Of a stretch of 64,000 nucleotides of DNA, positions 1 to 12,534 are shown piece after piece. Origin of the DNA: Cordilura impudica (Eukaryota > Arthropoda > Insecta > Diptera > Scathophagidae); the NCBI GenBank assembly GCA_963682025.1, contig OY821518.1, positions 128,910,543-128,974,542 on the forward strand. Direction: 5' to 3'. The notes beneath the pieces are model-generated. The model was not told where the DNA came from, made no database searches, and saw only the letters and a program-made list of their open reading frames with translations. How positions within the stretch are numbered: the first letter of the stretch is position 1; each line of letters begins with the position of its first letter. The position numbers and the translations under genes were made by a program.

Positions 1-3000
1 TCTAGTTTCTAAATATTGTTCCAAACTAGATAACATACGCAAATGAGAAAATTTTTTCCGCGATATCAATATTATAATGCAACACGAAAGTTAACAGATT
101 CCAAAATTTCTTTCATACAAGGTATCCTGAATGGCACCCTCAGATCACTCTGAAACTTGGATATGTTATAGAGAGGATGCAAAATGAAAGGACCCGTATA
201 TTTGGGATTGATTAAAATAGTGTTACGGCTGTAGTGACCTGGCATTTGTTAAAGATACCCTAAATGCTCTAAAGTACATTTGCCTTGTTTCTAGTAATCA
301 TCAATTCGATATGCCAAGTCGATTCTGCCTCATGCCGCAGGGGCAAAAATTGGGAATTTTTTATTTTTTATAACCGAACATTTGTGCTTTTATAAAAACT
401 AATAAATTTACATCAAATATATTTTTTCTATGGCATGTAAAGTGATATCTAGACAGTGTGGTGAAAGAATAACTAGACATGGTCTGGGAACAGTCCCGAT
501 TTAAGTACAATTGAAAACTGCTGGGCGGTCCACAGTGGCACGAATCGCCACTGTACCATTCCAGTTATTCTACACCTCACAAAGTTCAACTGTTTGAGCT
601 GGGTTTTTTTTAAATATTCACCTTGAATTTCCCCATCAATCACTCCTTTGGGATTTTTAATTTCTGCTCACATTTTTCTGGAATTTGTATCAAAAACTTG
701 GTTTTTACGAAAAAAAAATTTTTTTTGGCGCAAACGTAACCCTACGGAGCAAAAGAAAGGGTTTTATCAAAATTTTTAAGTTGAGAATCTTTGTTGCGAT
801 AAATACTCAAAAACTGTCTGCTGAAATTGCGGAGAAGGTTTTTTAATATTTAATTTTTCCCCAATATGGCCCTAATGTTCCAAAACTTTTCGTGGAAAAG
901 CAGTTTTTTTACTGGAAAATTGTGCACATTTGGAAGAAAATTTATTGAATAAAAACTGCTCAGAATACTCACAATACTCAAAAAATTTTTCTGAAAAAAT
1001 GTGTCCATTTTGCATTTCAAAAAAATTTTTTTTTAATGTATGCAAAGTCTGAAAGTCCGAAATAAATGAAAAATTAAAAATTGTTCTCAGCAGTTTAATT
1101 TTTCTAGCTTTTGAGAGTATTTATTCTTATTTTTGAAAATGTATTGTGTGGTAACTTTTATCTGAGCAATACTGTAGTTCCACCTTTATTTGCCTGCAAC
1201 TCATTTTTCATTTGTCGCTAAATATCGGGATCTTAAGATAATATGGCAAATTATTAAGGTGCCGATTTATCGCATTCCATCAATTTCCCACCCTCTTCAT
1301 CGGTTGCATTTTCAACTAAAAGGAAAACTATGAATAAAATTTTTTTAAAGATATGCATGAAAAATCTTTATTTATTCGATTCCAGGTAGATTTTGTATAT
1401 TAAACTCAAAAGAGAAACGCGAAAGTTTATCAATGCACATACCTATAATTATTTTCTATTGAGTTTAAAATTAAGTGGGATTAAGAAAAATTAAAAATGG
1501 CAAAAAATTGTTGAAGTTAAAAAAAACTTCCATTAGTTCTTAGATAGAAAAAACAATTAATTTTTAATATTTTTGCACATATCATTAGTTGTCTAATGTA
1601 ATGTCAGCTAGCTGATCTTAGTATGAACTCTAGCGTTTTCTCCGAATGAAAGCCAGCACTACTTGAACTCTGAGAGTTCCAATCGTAAATTTCCTAGTTT
1701 AAACTCAATGAGTCAAAAATATATTTGAAACCCTTTTATAAAAAAACAAGAACCGTTATTCCGTGAATAACAAAAGTGTAGAATTCCAGTGGCATTTAAA
1801 GATTCCAATTTTTTACTTTGATTATACTTCGCTGTACATTGTGAGGATCGGCTTTGGTTTGGTAGAAGGCAAATACATGAAGTTGAAAAAATGTTATTAT
1901 TATATTACCCATTTTATTTTTACCCAAAAAAAAAAAAAAATGAAATGAAAATCTTTAAAGATATAAATTCCTTATATCCTGCATGGCCTGACCATATTTT
2001 ATTGAACTGACTTTAACTCAATTTTTTCTCTTTGTTATCATCCGAAAATGTTGATATGATGTTGACCGATCGGAGACTGAATTTTCGCGAAATTGTCTGC
2101 GATTTCAATTTTAAATGAACTGGTTGATTCCTGAAAGTTATCTAAACGAAAAAAGGGAGCTGCGTTTGCAATCGTATGCCAATTTCTAGGAAGTTGTTCA
2201 ATTACAATAAATGAAATTCAATACAAATTCCACCAAAATTTTCTTAATAGCCAAAGATAAATGACTGATGATTTTTTGGTTTTATTGATAAATTTAATTT
2301 AAGAAGATTAAATATAGTATTATGAAGTCAACAATAACTTAAATGAAATACAGGGAATTATTTGCTATTATAAAAGACAGTAATTAGCATTGTCGATTTA
2401 ATATTTAAGTTATAATTATTAAGTAAGCTAAAACTAATCTGCATCAATATTATATATTAACGAAATAACCTTTTCTCAAGCCCAATAATAATCAGAAGCC
2501 ATAGCAATCACATCATTTGTCTTCAATGGCGCTGGCAAAATTTGAATGATTCTCTTTCTGCTATTGTTCTTTGTGCACATCACTACAACTCATCTAACAA
2601 CTGTTACTCAAATCTCCAACCTTTCTACTTTGAATATTTCTATTCTGTACATCATTGAACGGTTGCAGCAAAACGTCAATCATTTTCGTTGATCATCATT
2701 ATTATTTTAATTTTCATGCACCATAGTGAGATGATGCATTGCTGTATACGATATACACCTGAGAACTTTATATATTCATTTTAGTATTTCTGTTTTTTTT
2801 TTTCTTTTATGAATAAAAAATGAGATTTTGAGGAAATTAGATCCTATTTGCCGCCATTCAGTACAATGATTGTACTCTGATTAGCCGGTATATGAATGTA
2901 GTCTAAGCGCATCCCTTTGATTTTTTGTGGTAAAAATTATAATTTGAATTTAGTTTTTTTTTTTTTTTTGTTTTTTACTTATTAGTCTCAAAAAGATCAT

Positions 3001-4929
3001 TAGTTCAATGCATCAGTTGTCAGTCAGACAGTTCATTCAGAAGTTGTTTTTTGTGTTTGTTGAAAATTTTGTGGAGAAAGAAAGACATGTTTCTAACATT
3101 ATAATTAAAATGAAATCAAACATTTATTTAAATTTGTAACACTAGCAGGAGGTTGATGATGAATGTTCGAATTGCTATATCAATGTTAGAAGAATAACTG
3201 AATATTTTGAAGTAATTCACATTTTCTAAAGTTTTTGTCTTAATAGTAGAACTAAAAAAAATACATAAGTTAAAAAAAGAAAATAGAACTTTTATAATTT
3301 CAAAATTTCAGATGTTTATTGTAAAGATGACAGAAATCACTTTTGTAACAAGCCTTAATATAGAGCATAAAGGTTAGAAATGACTACCAACGTTACTCGC
3401 CAAAATACACGGACTCTGAAGTAAATTGTGCTAGACATAAACTTGAATCCCCACCGTAGAATCATTTTGAGCTTCTCGAAGATCTGAAATTCCTGTATCC
3501 GAGCGATCAGAATGATCATGAATTAGGATGGGTCCCAGTGAAAAAATCTAAATCTAGAGATTTCGGCAAGTTTACCTATAAGGAAGAGTTCGATTTCATC
3601 TCCGTTAAAATCTCCCATCTTGACACCGACAACAACACATGTGTCCGCTTCTCATTCAGACATGTCCGGATCAGCCTAGTTGTTCTACAGTTAAATTCCT
3701 TAGCTGTTCCTTGATTTGTTTTCCTAGAAGTATAAAATCGAAATAAAAGCTTGCAAATTGCCACTGATGTACCACACATTCCAATTTAAGAGGAACGTAC
3801 AAAGTATTTTCCCGCCTTTCTAAATCTTCGGCTTTGTAATTTTCTGGAATTTTCCTGTGCTCTTGAACCCATATTTTTCAAATATCGAACTGTTAAACTA
3901 TCTCATTTAAACATATGCGGCTATTTAGGACACTTCTAGTTTTCAGTTTTCTAGAACATCCCTTTAAAAACAAACCGTACGTCTGGAAGCAGCATATTTT
4001 TCTTTGGTTTATTGTAGCCTTTCCTAACAAGTTGCTTAAGAGAATGCAGTTAAGGCAGAATACAATCAGAACACAGTAATTTTTAAGTAATTTTCAATCG
4101 CCCATGTCTAATTTAAGTTTAATGAAATAGACTATTCAACATTTTCTTGCAAAACTGCTTCTGGGTAGCAAATTTTTTGGATCCAATCAACAACTTCCAT
4201 TGTGCTTCGTAAACTTCTGCAATGAAGCTCCGAAACTAATGTGATTATGTTGCCTTGATCTGTCAATGTAAAAGATTATGGAAATTGTGCTATACGGGGA
4301 CTTTCCGATCCTAGATTATCTGGTCGGTATTGGGATATTGTTGTGTTATTCAAATTATCTCTATGAAGCAGTAACATTCATGATTAATACTATATTCCTG
4401 TCATTCAGGATGACAATTGCAGCTTCACCATTGTAAAGTACTTCTCAGATGGATGGCCGGTGTTGCTACGGACTGCTTCCCTTATATATCCGTTGGTATC
4501 ACGAGTAGGAGCATGCTTACTACATCCAGAGCTGTGGTACAAAGAGAATAAGAACAGATCTTTCTTTCACGAAGGATAAGGTTGGTAGTCTTTTCCAAGC
4601 ATGCTACCAAACAAGGATTTCACAAGGCAGAATTGGTCTAATAACCGATTCGCGTATAGATGGAATATTTCCTAAAGCACTATCCTTTCAGATATCGATT
4701 TTTTGAAGTACATCCGATAAAATTATTATAGGTCGTTAATATAATTAAAATAATAATTTTAAAGCGACTTTACCGTAAAAATATGGAGACAGATCATGAC
4801 AAATAAAAATAATTCTTTTTGAAAATTGAAATCAATGTTTTGAATAAATGAAGAAAAATGCAAAACGCAAAATCATTCTTCGAGCAATATCAAAAAATAG
4901 TTGTCCTTGTACTCTCATAACAGTGATAC
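1..4929. other. AT-rich gene-free flank
   Basis: No convincing gene, RNA gene or complete element was found on either strand. The stretch is AT-rich, with many poly-A and poly-T runs, and its open frames are short and have no recognisable domain. It is probably intergenic or intronic DNA with old, unrecognisable repeats. Confidence 0.5.
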
Positions 4930-6191
4930 TAAAGGGTTTTTCAACAGGGACGCTACAAGAGTAGAAAGACAGGGACAGCAAACGACGCCATATTTCTTGC
5001 CGCTCTTTTGACATTTCTCTTCAGTAAGGTTTGCCATTTCATGATGGAAAGATATACGAGCCAACAACGAGTCGAAATTATTAAAATTTACTACCGAAAT
5101 TCGGAGTCAGTGGTCTCAACGTTAAGAGCGCTACGTCGAATTTATGGTCGTCATAATCGTCCTAGCAGATTAACAATTGAGCGTCTAGTGGAAAAAGTTG
5201 AATCCACAGACACAGTACAAAATCTTCCCGTGCCAGTGAGATAAAGAAGTGCCCGTAGTGTCGAGAATATTGCTGCCGCTGAGGCTTCAATTGAAGAAAG
5301 CCCAAATGTGTCTCTCACACGTCGTTCTCAAGCATTGGGCATCTCTGTGACGTCGTTGTGGCGAATTTTGCGAAAAGATCATGGCCTACATCCTTACAAG
5401 ATCAAACTGATGCAAGAACTGAAGCCGCTTGATCACCAGAAGCGTCGTATGTTCGTGAATTGGGCTGAGCAACAACTTGAAAATGATTCGGATTTTCATC
5501 GAAAAATCATCTTCAGCGATGAGGTTCATTTCTGGCTGAATGGCTTCGTCAATAAACAAAATATGCGTTATTGGTCAGTCAGCAATCCACACGTACTCCA
5601 TGAGTCATCATCGAATCCCGAAAACATTACGGTTTGGCGCGGTTTATGGGCCAGCGGCGTCATTGGGACGTACTTCTTCCGTGATGATCAAGACCGGCAC
5701 GTTACTGTGAATGGGAATCGCTACCGTTCAATGATAACCGAATATTTTTGGCTCCAATTGGATGATATGGACTTGGAGGACATGTGGTTCCAACAGGACG
5801 GCGCCACAAGCCACACAGCGAATGTCACAATCAATTTATTGGAAACCAATTTTGGAGAACGTGTTATCTCGCCGTTGGACTATTTCTTGTGGGGCTACGT
5901 CAAGTCTATGGTCTATGCCAACAAGCCAGCGACGATTGATGAACTTCGTACGAATATAGAACGTGAAATTGTAGCAGTATCGGCCGATTTATGCTTGAAA
6001 ACCGGCGAAAATTGGGTTCAGCGTCTGGACTTCTGCAAGCGTGCCCGTGGTGGCCATGCAAAAGAGATCGATTTAAACACATAATGGCATCGAACGTACT
6101 TTCACAGGAATATAGAATTTCATTGATATCCAAAACCGTTTTTGTTTTATTTAAAAAAACTTTTGTAGCGCTCTTATTGAAAAACCCTTTA
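4930..6191 (+). mobile_element. Mariner-like element 1 with TIRs
   Basis: A 1.26-kb element bounded by inverted ends. The left end reads TAAAGGGTTTTTCAAC (4930 on) and the right end is its complement with small changes, finishing in AACCCTTTA at 6191. The ends continue imperfectly for about 32 bp around a shared CGCTAC block. TA sits at both edges, as expected for the TA target duplication of Tc1/mariner transposons. One damaged transposase frame fills the interior. The TIR start is close to that of the DD41D copies at 12535, 36063 and 50639, so this is a diverged relative of that group. Confidence 0.85.
5041..6084 (+). pseudogene. Mariner transposase, DD41D-type, broken
   Basis: A mariner transposase cuts and rejoins DNA at TA sites using three acidic residues. 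The start chosen is the ATG at 5041 (MERYTSQQR). The N-terminal half has helix-turn-helix character. The first catalytic Asp is in IIFSDEVHFW and the second in WFQQDGATSH. The third lies in SPLDYFLWG. Two lesions show: a stop codon TAA at 5242-5244 with the frame continuing unchanged after it, and an apparent 45-bp in-frame deletion between the second and third Asp. That deletion leaves 26 intervening residues instead of the 41 seen in the related copy at 12535 and removes the WPPRSCDLT block. The C terminus is otherwise complete. The protein is probably inactive. Confidence 0.82.
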
Positions 6192-6877
6192 TGATGATTC
6201 CCACAAAATGTTGATTATAGATATAATCTTCAGTTAGCTGGACCTTTGGGCACACACAAACTTGACAGACTGATCTTCATTTACATGGATTATTCTAAAA
6301 TGGACGGGATCGGGTAAATGCTCTCAATTTTTAGAAGCATGATGATCATTTCTTCTACCGGACTACGGTGCAGATTTCCAAGCCGAAATGTGCGAGATCA
6401 GGCTATTCAGGATATCAGAACACCATTAGAAGAACTATATCGATAAATCGACACTTACATCAACAGATTAGCCAACATAAATGGGATACAACACCGGGTC
6501 ACATAATATGGCTTTGTGGCCATCAGTCGATAAAAAAAAGGAAAACCTAGTTTTAATAAGGAGGAATTGCACACCATTATGGGTATTATTGTAAGTAATT
6601 AGAGTTGTAATAAGGAAGAAAATTTAGAATCAGTATTTAACCTTGTTTTTAAATGTCCAGCTATGGAACAAAGACCAAATCGATGTCTAGGCATGCGATT
6701 CTGACAGAAATTAATCCAACTGATATTTAGAAATACATAATATCGAGCTCAACGTTTGAGAAACCAAAAAACCCTGGGACACATAACTTATCCAAGAATT
6801 TTAAAATATTTTCTAAAGGTTTTAAGGCACTTCGTTATATAGTATTTTTCTTTCTTTTTTGAACCATCAAAAGTAAA
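6192..6877. other. Spacer without recognisable gene
   Basis: The stretch between the two mariner relatives has no domain-bearing open frame, no tandem repeat and no clear TIR. The left end of the following mariner may lie in its last part but could not be fixed. Confidence 0.4.
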
Positions 6878-7740
6878 CGATCTCAGGGAATTTGTGAACA
6901 TGAGAAAAGTTGGTCGCCGTTGTGTGATTCAAAACTTTCATTTGAATGGCCCCAATCCAACTAATATTATTACGACTGTAAAATATTGGGTGGCAAAGTT
7001 TAAACGAAGCCGTACGCGCTGTTAAGACAAACACCGTAGTGGTCGACCAACTGAAGTGGCCACACCAGAAATTGTTAAGAAAATCCACAAAATGGATGAT
7101 CATCGGCTGAGGGTGCGTGATCTAGCTGAAATGTAAACAAAAACCGTCATGAAGATGTTTCAATAGAGTTTTTGGCGATGTCTCACCCCCCAACAAAGTC
7201 GAGTTTTTGCGTCGATTCTTAACCATGAATGAAATATGGGTCCATTGCTTCCAATCTGAGACAAAGCATCAGTAAAAATCGTGGATTGAATCGGGCAGAT
7301 TTATGGTGTCTGTTTTTTGGGATGCGCTTGGGATATTTTTTTCAAAGAAGAAAAACAGTCAATGATGAGTTTTATGATAACTTATGGCATTTGGCAACAA
7401 ATAAAGTGTTGTTTCATAAACAAAATGCACCAGTTCACAAATCCACTATTGCCATGGCCAAAATCCATGAATTAAAGTTCGAGTTGCATCAAGCACCTTA
7501 TTGGAAAGATATAGCTCCCTCGGATTATTTTCTATTTCCAAGCTTGAAAAAATGGCTTGTTGGTAAAAGATTTGCCTACAGTGAAGAGGTGGAGTTTGCG
7601 GAGCTAGACAGTTCCTATTATAAACAGGGTATCGAAGCTAATAAATATAGCTAGGAATAGTGTATGGAGCTAAAAGGAGATTATGTTCAGAAATAAAAAA
7701 AAACAAATTTCCCAAATTTGTTGTGCTTTCTTTGTCAGGT
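6878..7740 (+). pseudogene. Mariner transposase, DD34D-type, degenerate
   Basis: This is a remnant of a classical mariner transposase of the mellifera/irritans kind. Reading in several frames gives RSGRPTEVATPEIVKKIH near 7040, then EIWVHCFQSETK and SVFWDALGIFF near 7230-7340. After these come LFHKQNAPVHKS near 7410 and IAPSDYFLF near 7510. KGDYVQK near 7670 matches the usual C-terminal end. The spacing from the second catalytic position to the APSD Asp fits the 34-residue mariner arrangement. The second catalytic Asp (normally in QDNAP) is replaced, here reading KQNAP. Several stops and frameshifts break the frame. The inverted ends were not identified, so the borders are approximate. Confidence 0.78.
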
Positions 7741-7800
7741 CTGGTTGTTCTGTTCTCGTATCACTTCCTTAATTGCATTCAAATAAATTCGATCTATATA

Positions 7801-8035
7801 TCAACGGCTTTTCCTGAAATTTTTCACACACGATCTCTATACTCCAGGAAAGGTCGCCATATACTTTTTACCGGCCACGCCTACTTTTACGCCCACCTTT
7901 TATGTAAAATTCATTTTCTGTTTTATTCATATTTGTTCGCTATACAAATTATTAGTTTTCAACGGATTTCCTTGAATTTTGCTACACACGATCTCCGTCC
8001 TCCAGGAGAGGTCGCCATACACTTGCATACTTGCA
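7801..8035 (+). repeat. Direct repeat, period about 158 bp
   Basis: Two imperfect copies begin with TCAACGG at 7801 and 7959. Each continues into CACACGATCTC or a close variant, then TCCAGGA and GGTCGCCATA. The pair lies directly upstream of the GC-rich array at 8101 and could be its flank. An open frame of 126 codons spans it, but both copies look like untranslated repeat. Confidence 0.6.
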
Positions 8036-8100
8036 TTTAAAATGAGTATTCTTTTCAATAGCATCATTTCGTTGGACGGAAGCTACGCGCACGAAGAATA

Positions 8101-8730
8101 CAGCTTAGCTAGAATATCGGAATGATCTGAAAAATATATTTTGACAATTAAAATAAGTTGGCAACAGCTGCGCGGCAGCACAGGTGTGGCTGCCAAACGC
8201 GTGGAATCAGCGCGCGGCGCGCAAACTCGGACATGGATGCGACGGATGCGGACGCGACGCGCTCTCGAAACACAGCTCAGCGAAAATATCGCAATGCTCT
8301 AAAAAATATGTTTTAGGAATTAAAATAAGTTAACGAGAGCTAAGCGGCAGCACGGGTAGTAGCTGCGAGGAAACGGCGCGTGGCGCGCGGAGCGCGGACG
8401 CGGACGCGACGGATGTGGACGCGACGCGCTCGCGGAACGCAGCTCAGCTAAAATATCGCAATGCTCTAAAAAATATATTTTAGGAATTAAAATAAGTTAA
8501 CGAGAGCTAAGCGGCAGCACGGGTAGTAGCTGCGAGGAAGCGGCGCGAGGTGCGCGAACGCGGACGCGGACGCGACGCGCTCGTGGAACACAGCTCAGCA
8601 AAAATATCTCAATGATCTGAAAAATATATTTTGGCTATTAAAATAAGTTGACAACAACTGCGCGGCAGCACGGGTCTGGCTGCCAAACGCGCGGAAGCGG
8701 ACGCGACTCGCTCGCGGAACACTGCTTAGT
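8101..8730 (+). repeat. GC-rich tandem array, four units
   Basis: Four tandem units start at CAGCTTAGCT or CAGCTCAGC near 8101, 8273, 8440 and 8591, ending at a similar motif near 8722. Unit lengths are about 172, 167, 151 and 131 bp. Each unit has an AT-rich half (AAAATATCGCAATG, then ATTAAAATAAGTT) followed by a very GC-rich half with CGGCAGCACGGGT and GGACGCGGACGCGAC. Length differences arise largely in the GGACGC-type stretch. No open frame is kept through the units. The contrast with the surrounding AT-rich DNA is striking. I do not recognise the family. Confidence 0.85.
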
Positions 8731-9734
8731 GAAATTTCGTATGATAAATTTTATCTACGTTTGTGAAATAATTACCTGTTGATCAAAATAGGCCACACAT
8801 ATACTATAAGCAAGTGCTTAAAGAAACCTTGTGACACAATATTAAACGTCGCATTACTCTTTCATTTCTGAAACTTGATGATGATCACTTATTGAATGAA
8901 GTAATTCAATTTTTAAAAGTTTTGATTCCTTTAATTTGCGAACCATTTCGTTATATTTGATGTTTATAAATAAACTGAAAAAAAAACTTAAAGCGGTTTC
9001 ACATATTATAAAAAACTTCTAAATTAAAAAATCAAAAATAAAAAATGAATTTACTGCCCATACAAATTTTTGGGGAGAAAGTTCATTTTTTTGGGGAATT
9101 TGTTAATTGTGGACTAAGTACTCAGCGCCTGGTAAGCATAGTGAACCATTTTTCAAGTCAAAGGCCTTTTTATACCGGGCAAGACCGGGTAAAAACAGCT
9201 AGTATATTTATAAAGTTCTTGAGAAACCAAAAGTTTGATTTCCATAAAATCCAAGTTTTGAGCATAGAGTTCCTCTCAAAAAAAAACTAGGCTAAAATTT
9301 TCACTTGAATTCACTAAATTACAATAACTTGATATAAAAAATCTAAGCGCCTTCCTCAAAATCCATAAAAATTAGAATGTTTTATTATATATCAGTAAAA
9401 CTCGGCCATAATTGGACGTGCCTTACATAATGTTAGATGTGCTTCTAAAAAACCTTTGCAATGACGGGCATTTATAAAGTATCTAAAAATCTTTATAAAA
9501 AATAAAAAAAAACTTTAAAAAAATAAAGGCAATCGGTACCACCGATAATTTTTGAGAATGATCATAACAAAATATAAAATCGCAAAGTGTGCCCTACAAA
9601 TCGAGACACTCTAATGTACAAGACAAGTGATCTGGCTTTTTATAAAATTGGAACGTAGTTTTCTTCTCCTAAAATAATTTTGATTATAAAATATAACTTG
9701 AAACAGTAAATTGTCTATCAGAGATTATTCACAA

Positions 9735-9736
<2 letters not shown>
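8731..9736. other. AT-rich spacer
   Basis: No gene, RNA gene or repeat structure was recognised. Open frames are short and rich in Phe, Lys, Ile and Asn, as expected of AT-rich noncoding DNA. Confidence 0.4.

Positions 9737-9769
<33 letters not shown>
9737..9769 (+). repeat. CAG microsatellite
   Basis: Eleven CAG-type triplets, one of them CAA, run in a row. In one frame they would encode polyglutamine followed by LKEIQTLLLNQ and a stop, but the upstream frame closes within ten codons. It is more likely a noncoding opa-type repeat; a small exon cannot be excluded. Confidence 0.85.
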
Positions 9770-9770
<1 letters not shown>

Positions 9771-11676
9771 TCAAAGAAATTCAAACATTATTATTAAATC
9801 AATGAAAACTTTGTATAGTCCAGCCATGATGATCAATTTAAATACAAAATGTTTTTATTCCCGAATTAAGATAGAAAGGCAACGTTTGACCTTAGATAGC
9901 AGCACGTATTTCCAGCAACAAGTGAAGGAAGCAACCAGACAAAATAATATACGAGTATAAGAAATCCAAGAGACCGCAAAGTACTTGTACTTATTTTAAC
10001 CACAAGTTAAAACGCCTTGTTATTCATCTTGTCTGTTCTTTTTTGGGGGAGAAAGACTTAGATGTTCAATTTGGCTTTGGCTGGCTAAAAAAAAAAAACA
10101 ACAAACATTTAACTATTACTGAGCAACGTCTGTCCAAAATTAAATCCTCATCTTACTTTAAAGTTAGTGAGGAACGTCTGTTTTGCCTTCCGTAGGATTT
10201 GTTTTCTTTTTTTTTTTTTTTTTGTACTGTAGGAATTTTCAAGAATATGATCTCTTATGTCTTGGATATTTCCATAGTTTTGTTTGTTGGCAGCTGTTTG
10301 TGTGTTTGTATATACGTGAAAGTATGTGTATGCTGATCATGTTTATATTTCTTCGATTTTTTGAATGTATTGGCCAACTCTTTTTTTTTAGCTAGCAGAT
10401 TATTCACCATCAATTGAGTATAAATTTGTTTCGTTTTATTTTCGCTGTTTCGGTAAACGCCCTAATGTAACGCCCGTTTATGCTTACCAACAAAATAATA
10501 TTGTTTTAATAAAATGAACAGTGGTTCGTCGTTAAGGTGTTTTTGAAGATTTTCAAAAAAAAATATTATGATCAATCGTGTATGTCAAAGATATTCTAAT
10601 TTTCACCTCTTGCATACCGCATATATACACACGTCTTCTATTCCGACAGCTTAATTCCTTTAAGTATTCACTCAATTTGGTTTCTATTGCCTCTGCATTT
10701 ATTTTGCAGCAATCTTCTCTTGGCTACTTCTATTCTAAATTATCTTCGCTATTTGTTATCCAGTTTTCTCTTGGCTACTTCTTTTCCAAAGTCTCTTGGT
10801 TACTTCTTCTTCAAATCTTGCGTAGGTTTTGTAAAAAAAATTCTCTTTCTTTAAACACACACAATAAGTTTATTTTTATATTAAAAAAGAATTTTGAATT
10901 TATTTTCGTTTGACATAATAATATTCAAATAAATATTATTATTTTTATTTTTTTTTTTGTTTGCTTTTTTTTTTTTTGGTTGAGCCCCCAATTTGTAGAA
11001 TGATTATTTTCAAACTAATTTTTATTTTACATTTCTTTGGCAGTTGAATACAATATTAAATATGAATACTAGATTTAAATATGAATTATAATACCAAGTA
11101 AATTAATACTAAGTACTTAATGACTAACATAGAAATGTATCTTATATGCCTGTCCAAATCAGTCAACGTCCGTCTGTTTCTTTTTCATTTCATCAGTCTG
11201 CTATTCCGAACTATTCTCCCTTTAACCCTTACCGATCTTCTTAATCCTTTTTCGTACGATCCCACATATATTTTATTGTTGTACAAATTTTGTTCAATAG
11301 AATGAACAACATTTTTATCGGTCGATGTTTTCAAACTTATTACTTCATTAGATCTAAATGTACCAAATGCATTCTGCTCAAAAAGTACCCAGAATTTCTT
11401 AGAACTGAAGATGTTAATTCAATCATCCATATTTACTTTCTCACCTTTAAACCAGGCTCCTTCTGACGCTTTCTATAATCAATTCTTTAAAAAGAGTTTT
11501 TTAAAGAAATATTTCGGGATGAAATTCAGCTCTTTCAGCGAATTAGTGTTTATCCTATATCGAAACCTCTCACATGAATTATTAATTAAAGTTTTGGGAA
11601 AATGACAAAAGTCGCAAGAGGTCATATTTTGTTGGATTGAAGCACACCGGGCTAGCACAAATTTAAAAAAAAAAAA
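9770..11676. other. AT-rich gene-free stretch
   Basis: No supported gene. Between about 10730 and 10810 a short motif, TCTTGGCTACTTCTT or a variant, recurs three times. Long T runs occur near 10205, 10950 and 10970. The open frame at 10578-10913 is built from this low-complexity sequence and resembles no known protein. Confidence 0.4.
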
Positions 11677-12190
11677 CAAGTAAGAAAATTAGGGTCGGTA
11701 TATACTGACTATACGATAACATATACCATAAGTTTCGAGAAATGGTCTTACATCCAACTTTTCTGAGTTCATAATTGGATATATTAAATAAGAATAAACC
11801 GAGTTTGAGTGGCATTGTTATGAAGAAGATTCTATCGGATTCCATTTTTCTATGGGGATACATTTGAGCGAATATCGGGAAACAGATTTCTATGGGAAGA
11901 ATGACTAAAAATGGCCCCCAACAATAAGCTCACATCAACCAAACTTGATCGACAGTGATATGATAATATATATCTTACGGAAATTCAAGTCGATCTCATG
12001 GGGGTTATTTGTGTGGGGTCTAGGTCTGAACATGAACTAATTCTCACCAATTTCAATAGCGATAATCCTATGGCCGACAAAAGCTTAATATATTTCAAAA
12101 ATATGTTTATATTTGCGATCTGTAGTTTGATGACGCGTTTTACATGGACACACAGACAGACGGACGGACGGACATCGCAAAATCAACTCA
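11677..12190 (+). repeat. R1 dispersed repeat, copy 1 (diverged)
   Basis: R1 is my label for a family found in about ten copies here. Hallmarks are a CAAGTAAGAAAATTA end, a nearby palindrome around GGTCTAGACC, a conserved 700-bp body, a GACG/GTCC tetranucleotide core, and a far end reading CCACATAGTGGTATAGGGTATA. This copy keeps the first end, a damaged palindrome and the core (GACGGACGGACGGAC near 12154) but loses the far end. It has no coding capacity. Confidence 0.75.
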
Positions 12191-12534
12191 GTATTATAAA
12201 AAGTGGAATATCGGCACAAACTCATTATATGCTCATATGAATTATAGTTTTGGTTTTTAAAGGTCCTAAGAGATCCCAAATTTCGATTTTCTCATAATTT
12301 TGGAAGAAATTCTTTCAGGAAGAATGTGTAAAATTTTATAGAATAAAAAAGGCTGAAAGTTTTTAATTCCTGGCAAAATATTCCTTTCCATCACGTGATG
12401 ATTTTCTATGCCAAGCGGCTTTTTTCAAAGATTCTTAGTTTAAATCGTTACAATATCAAGAGAGTATTTGCAAGAAATCACCAAATACAAATCAATTATT
12501 TATTTCAAAGACCATATACGCTCATCTCATCTTA

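Noticed and set aside
780..1150. Weak inverted similarity (GATAAATACTCAAAA with GAGAGTATTTATT)
   Set aside because: Short, interrupted and in AT-rich DNA; not distinguishable from chance.
4132..4275. A 48-codon minus-strand frame that reads smoothly (TDQGNIITLVSELHCRSLRS, then MEVVDWIQKICYPE)
   Set aside because: No domain was recognised and the surrounding frames are broken; it may be an old transposon fragment, but one short frame is not enough.
9710..9790. Polyglutamine exon
   Set aside because: The frame closes a few codons either side of the CAG run and no splice context is convincing.
10578..10913. 111-codon frame with repeated SLGYF(Y/F)SK motif
   Set aside because: Built from a short noncoding CTTGGCTACTTCTT-type repeat in T-rich DNA.
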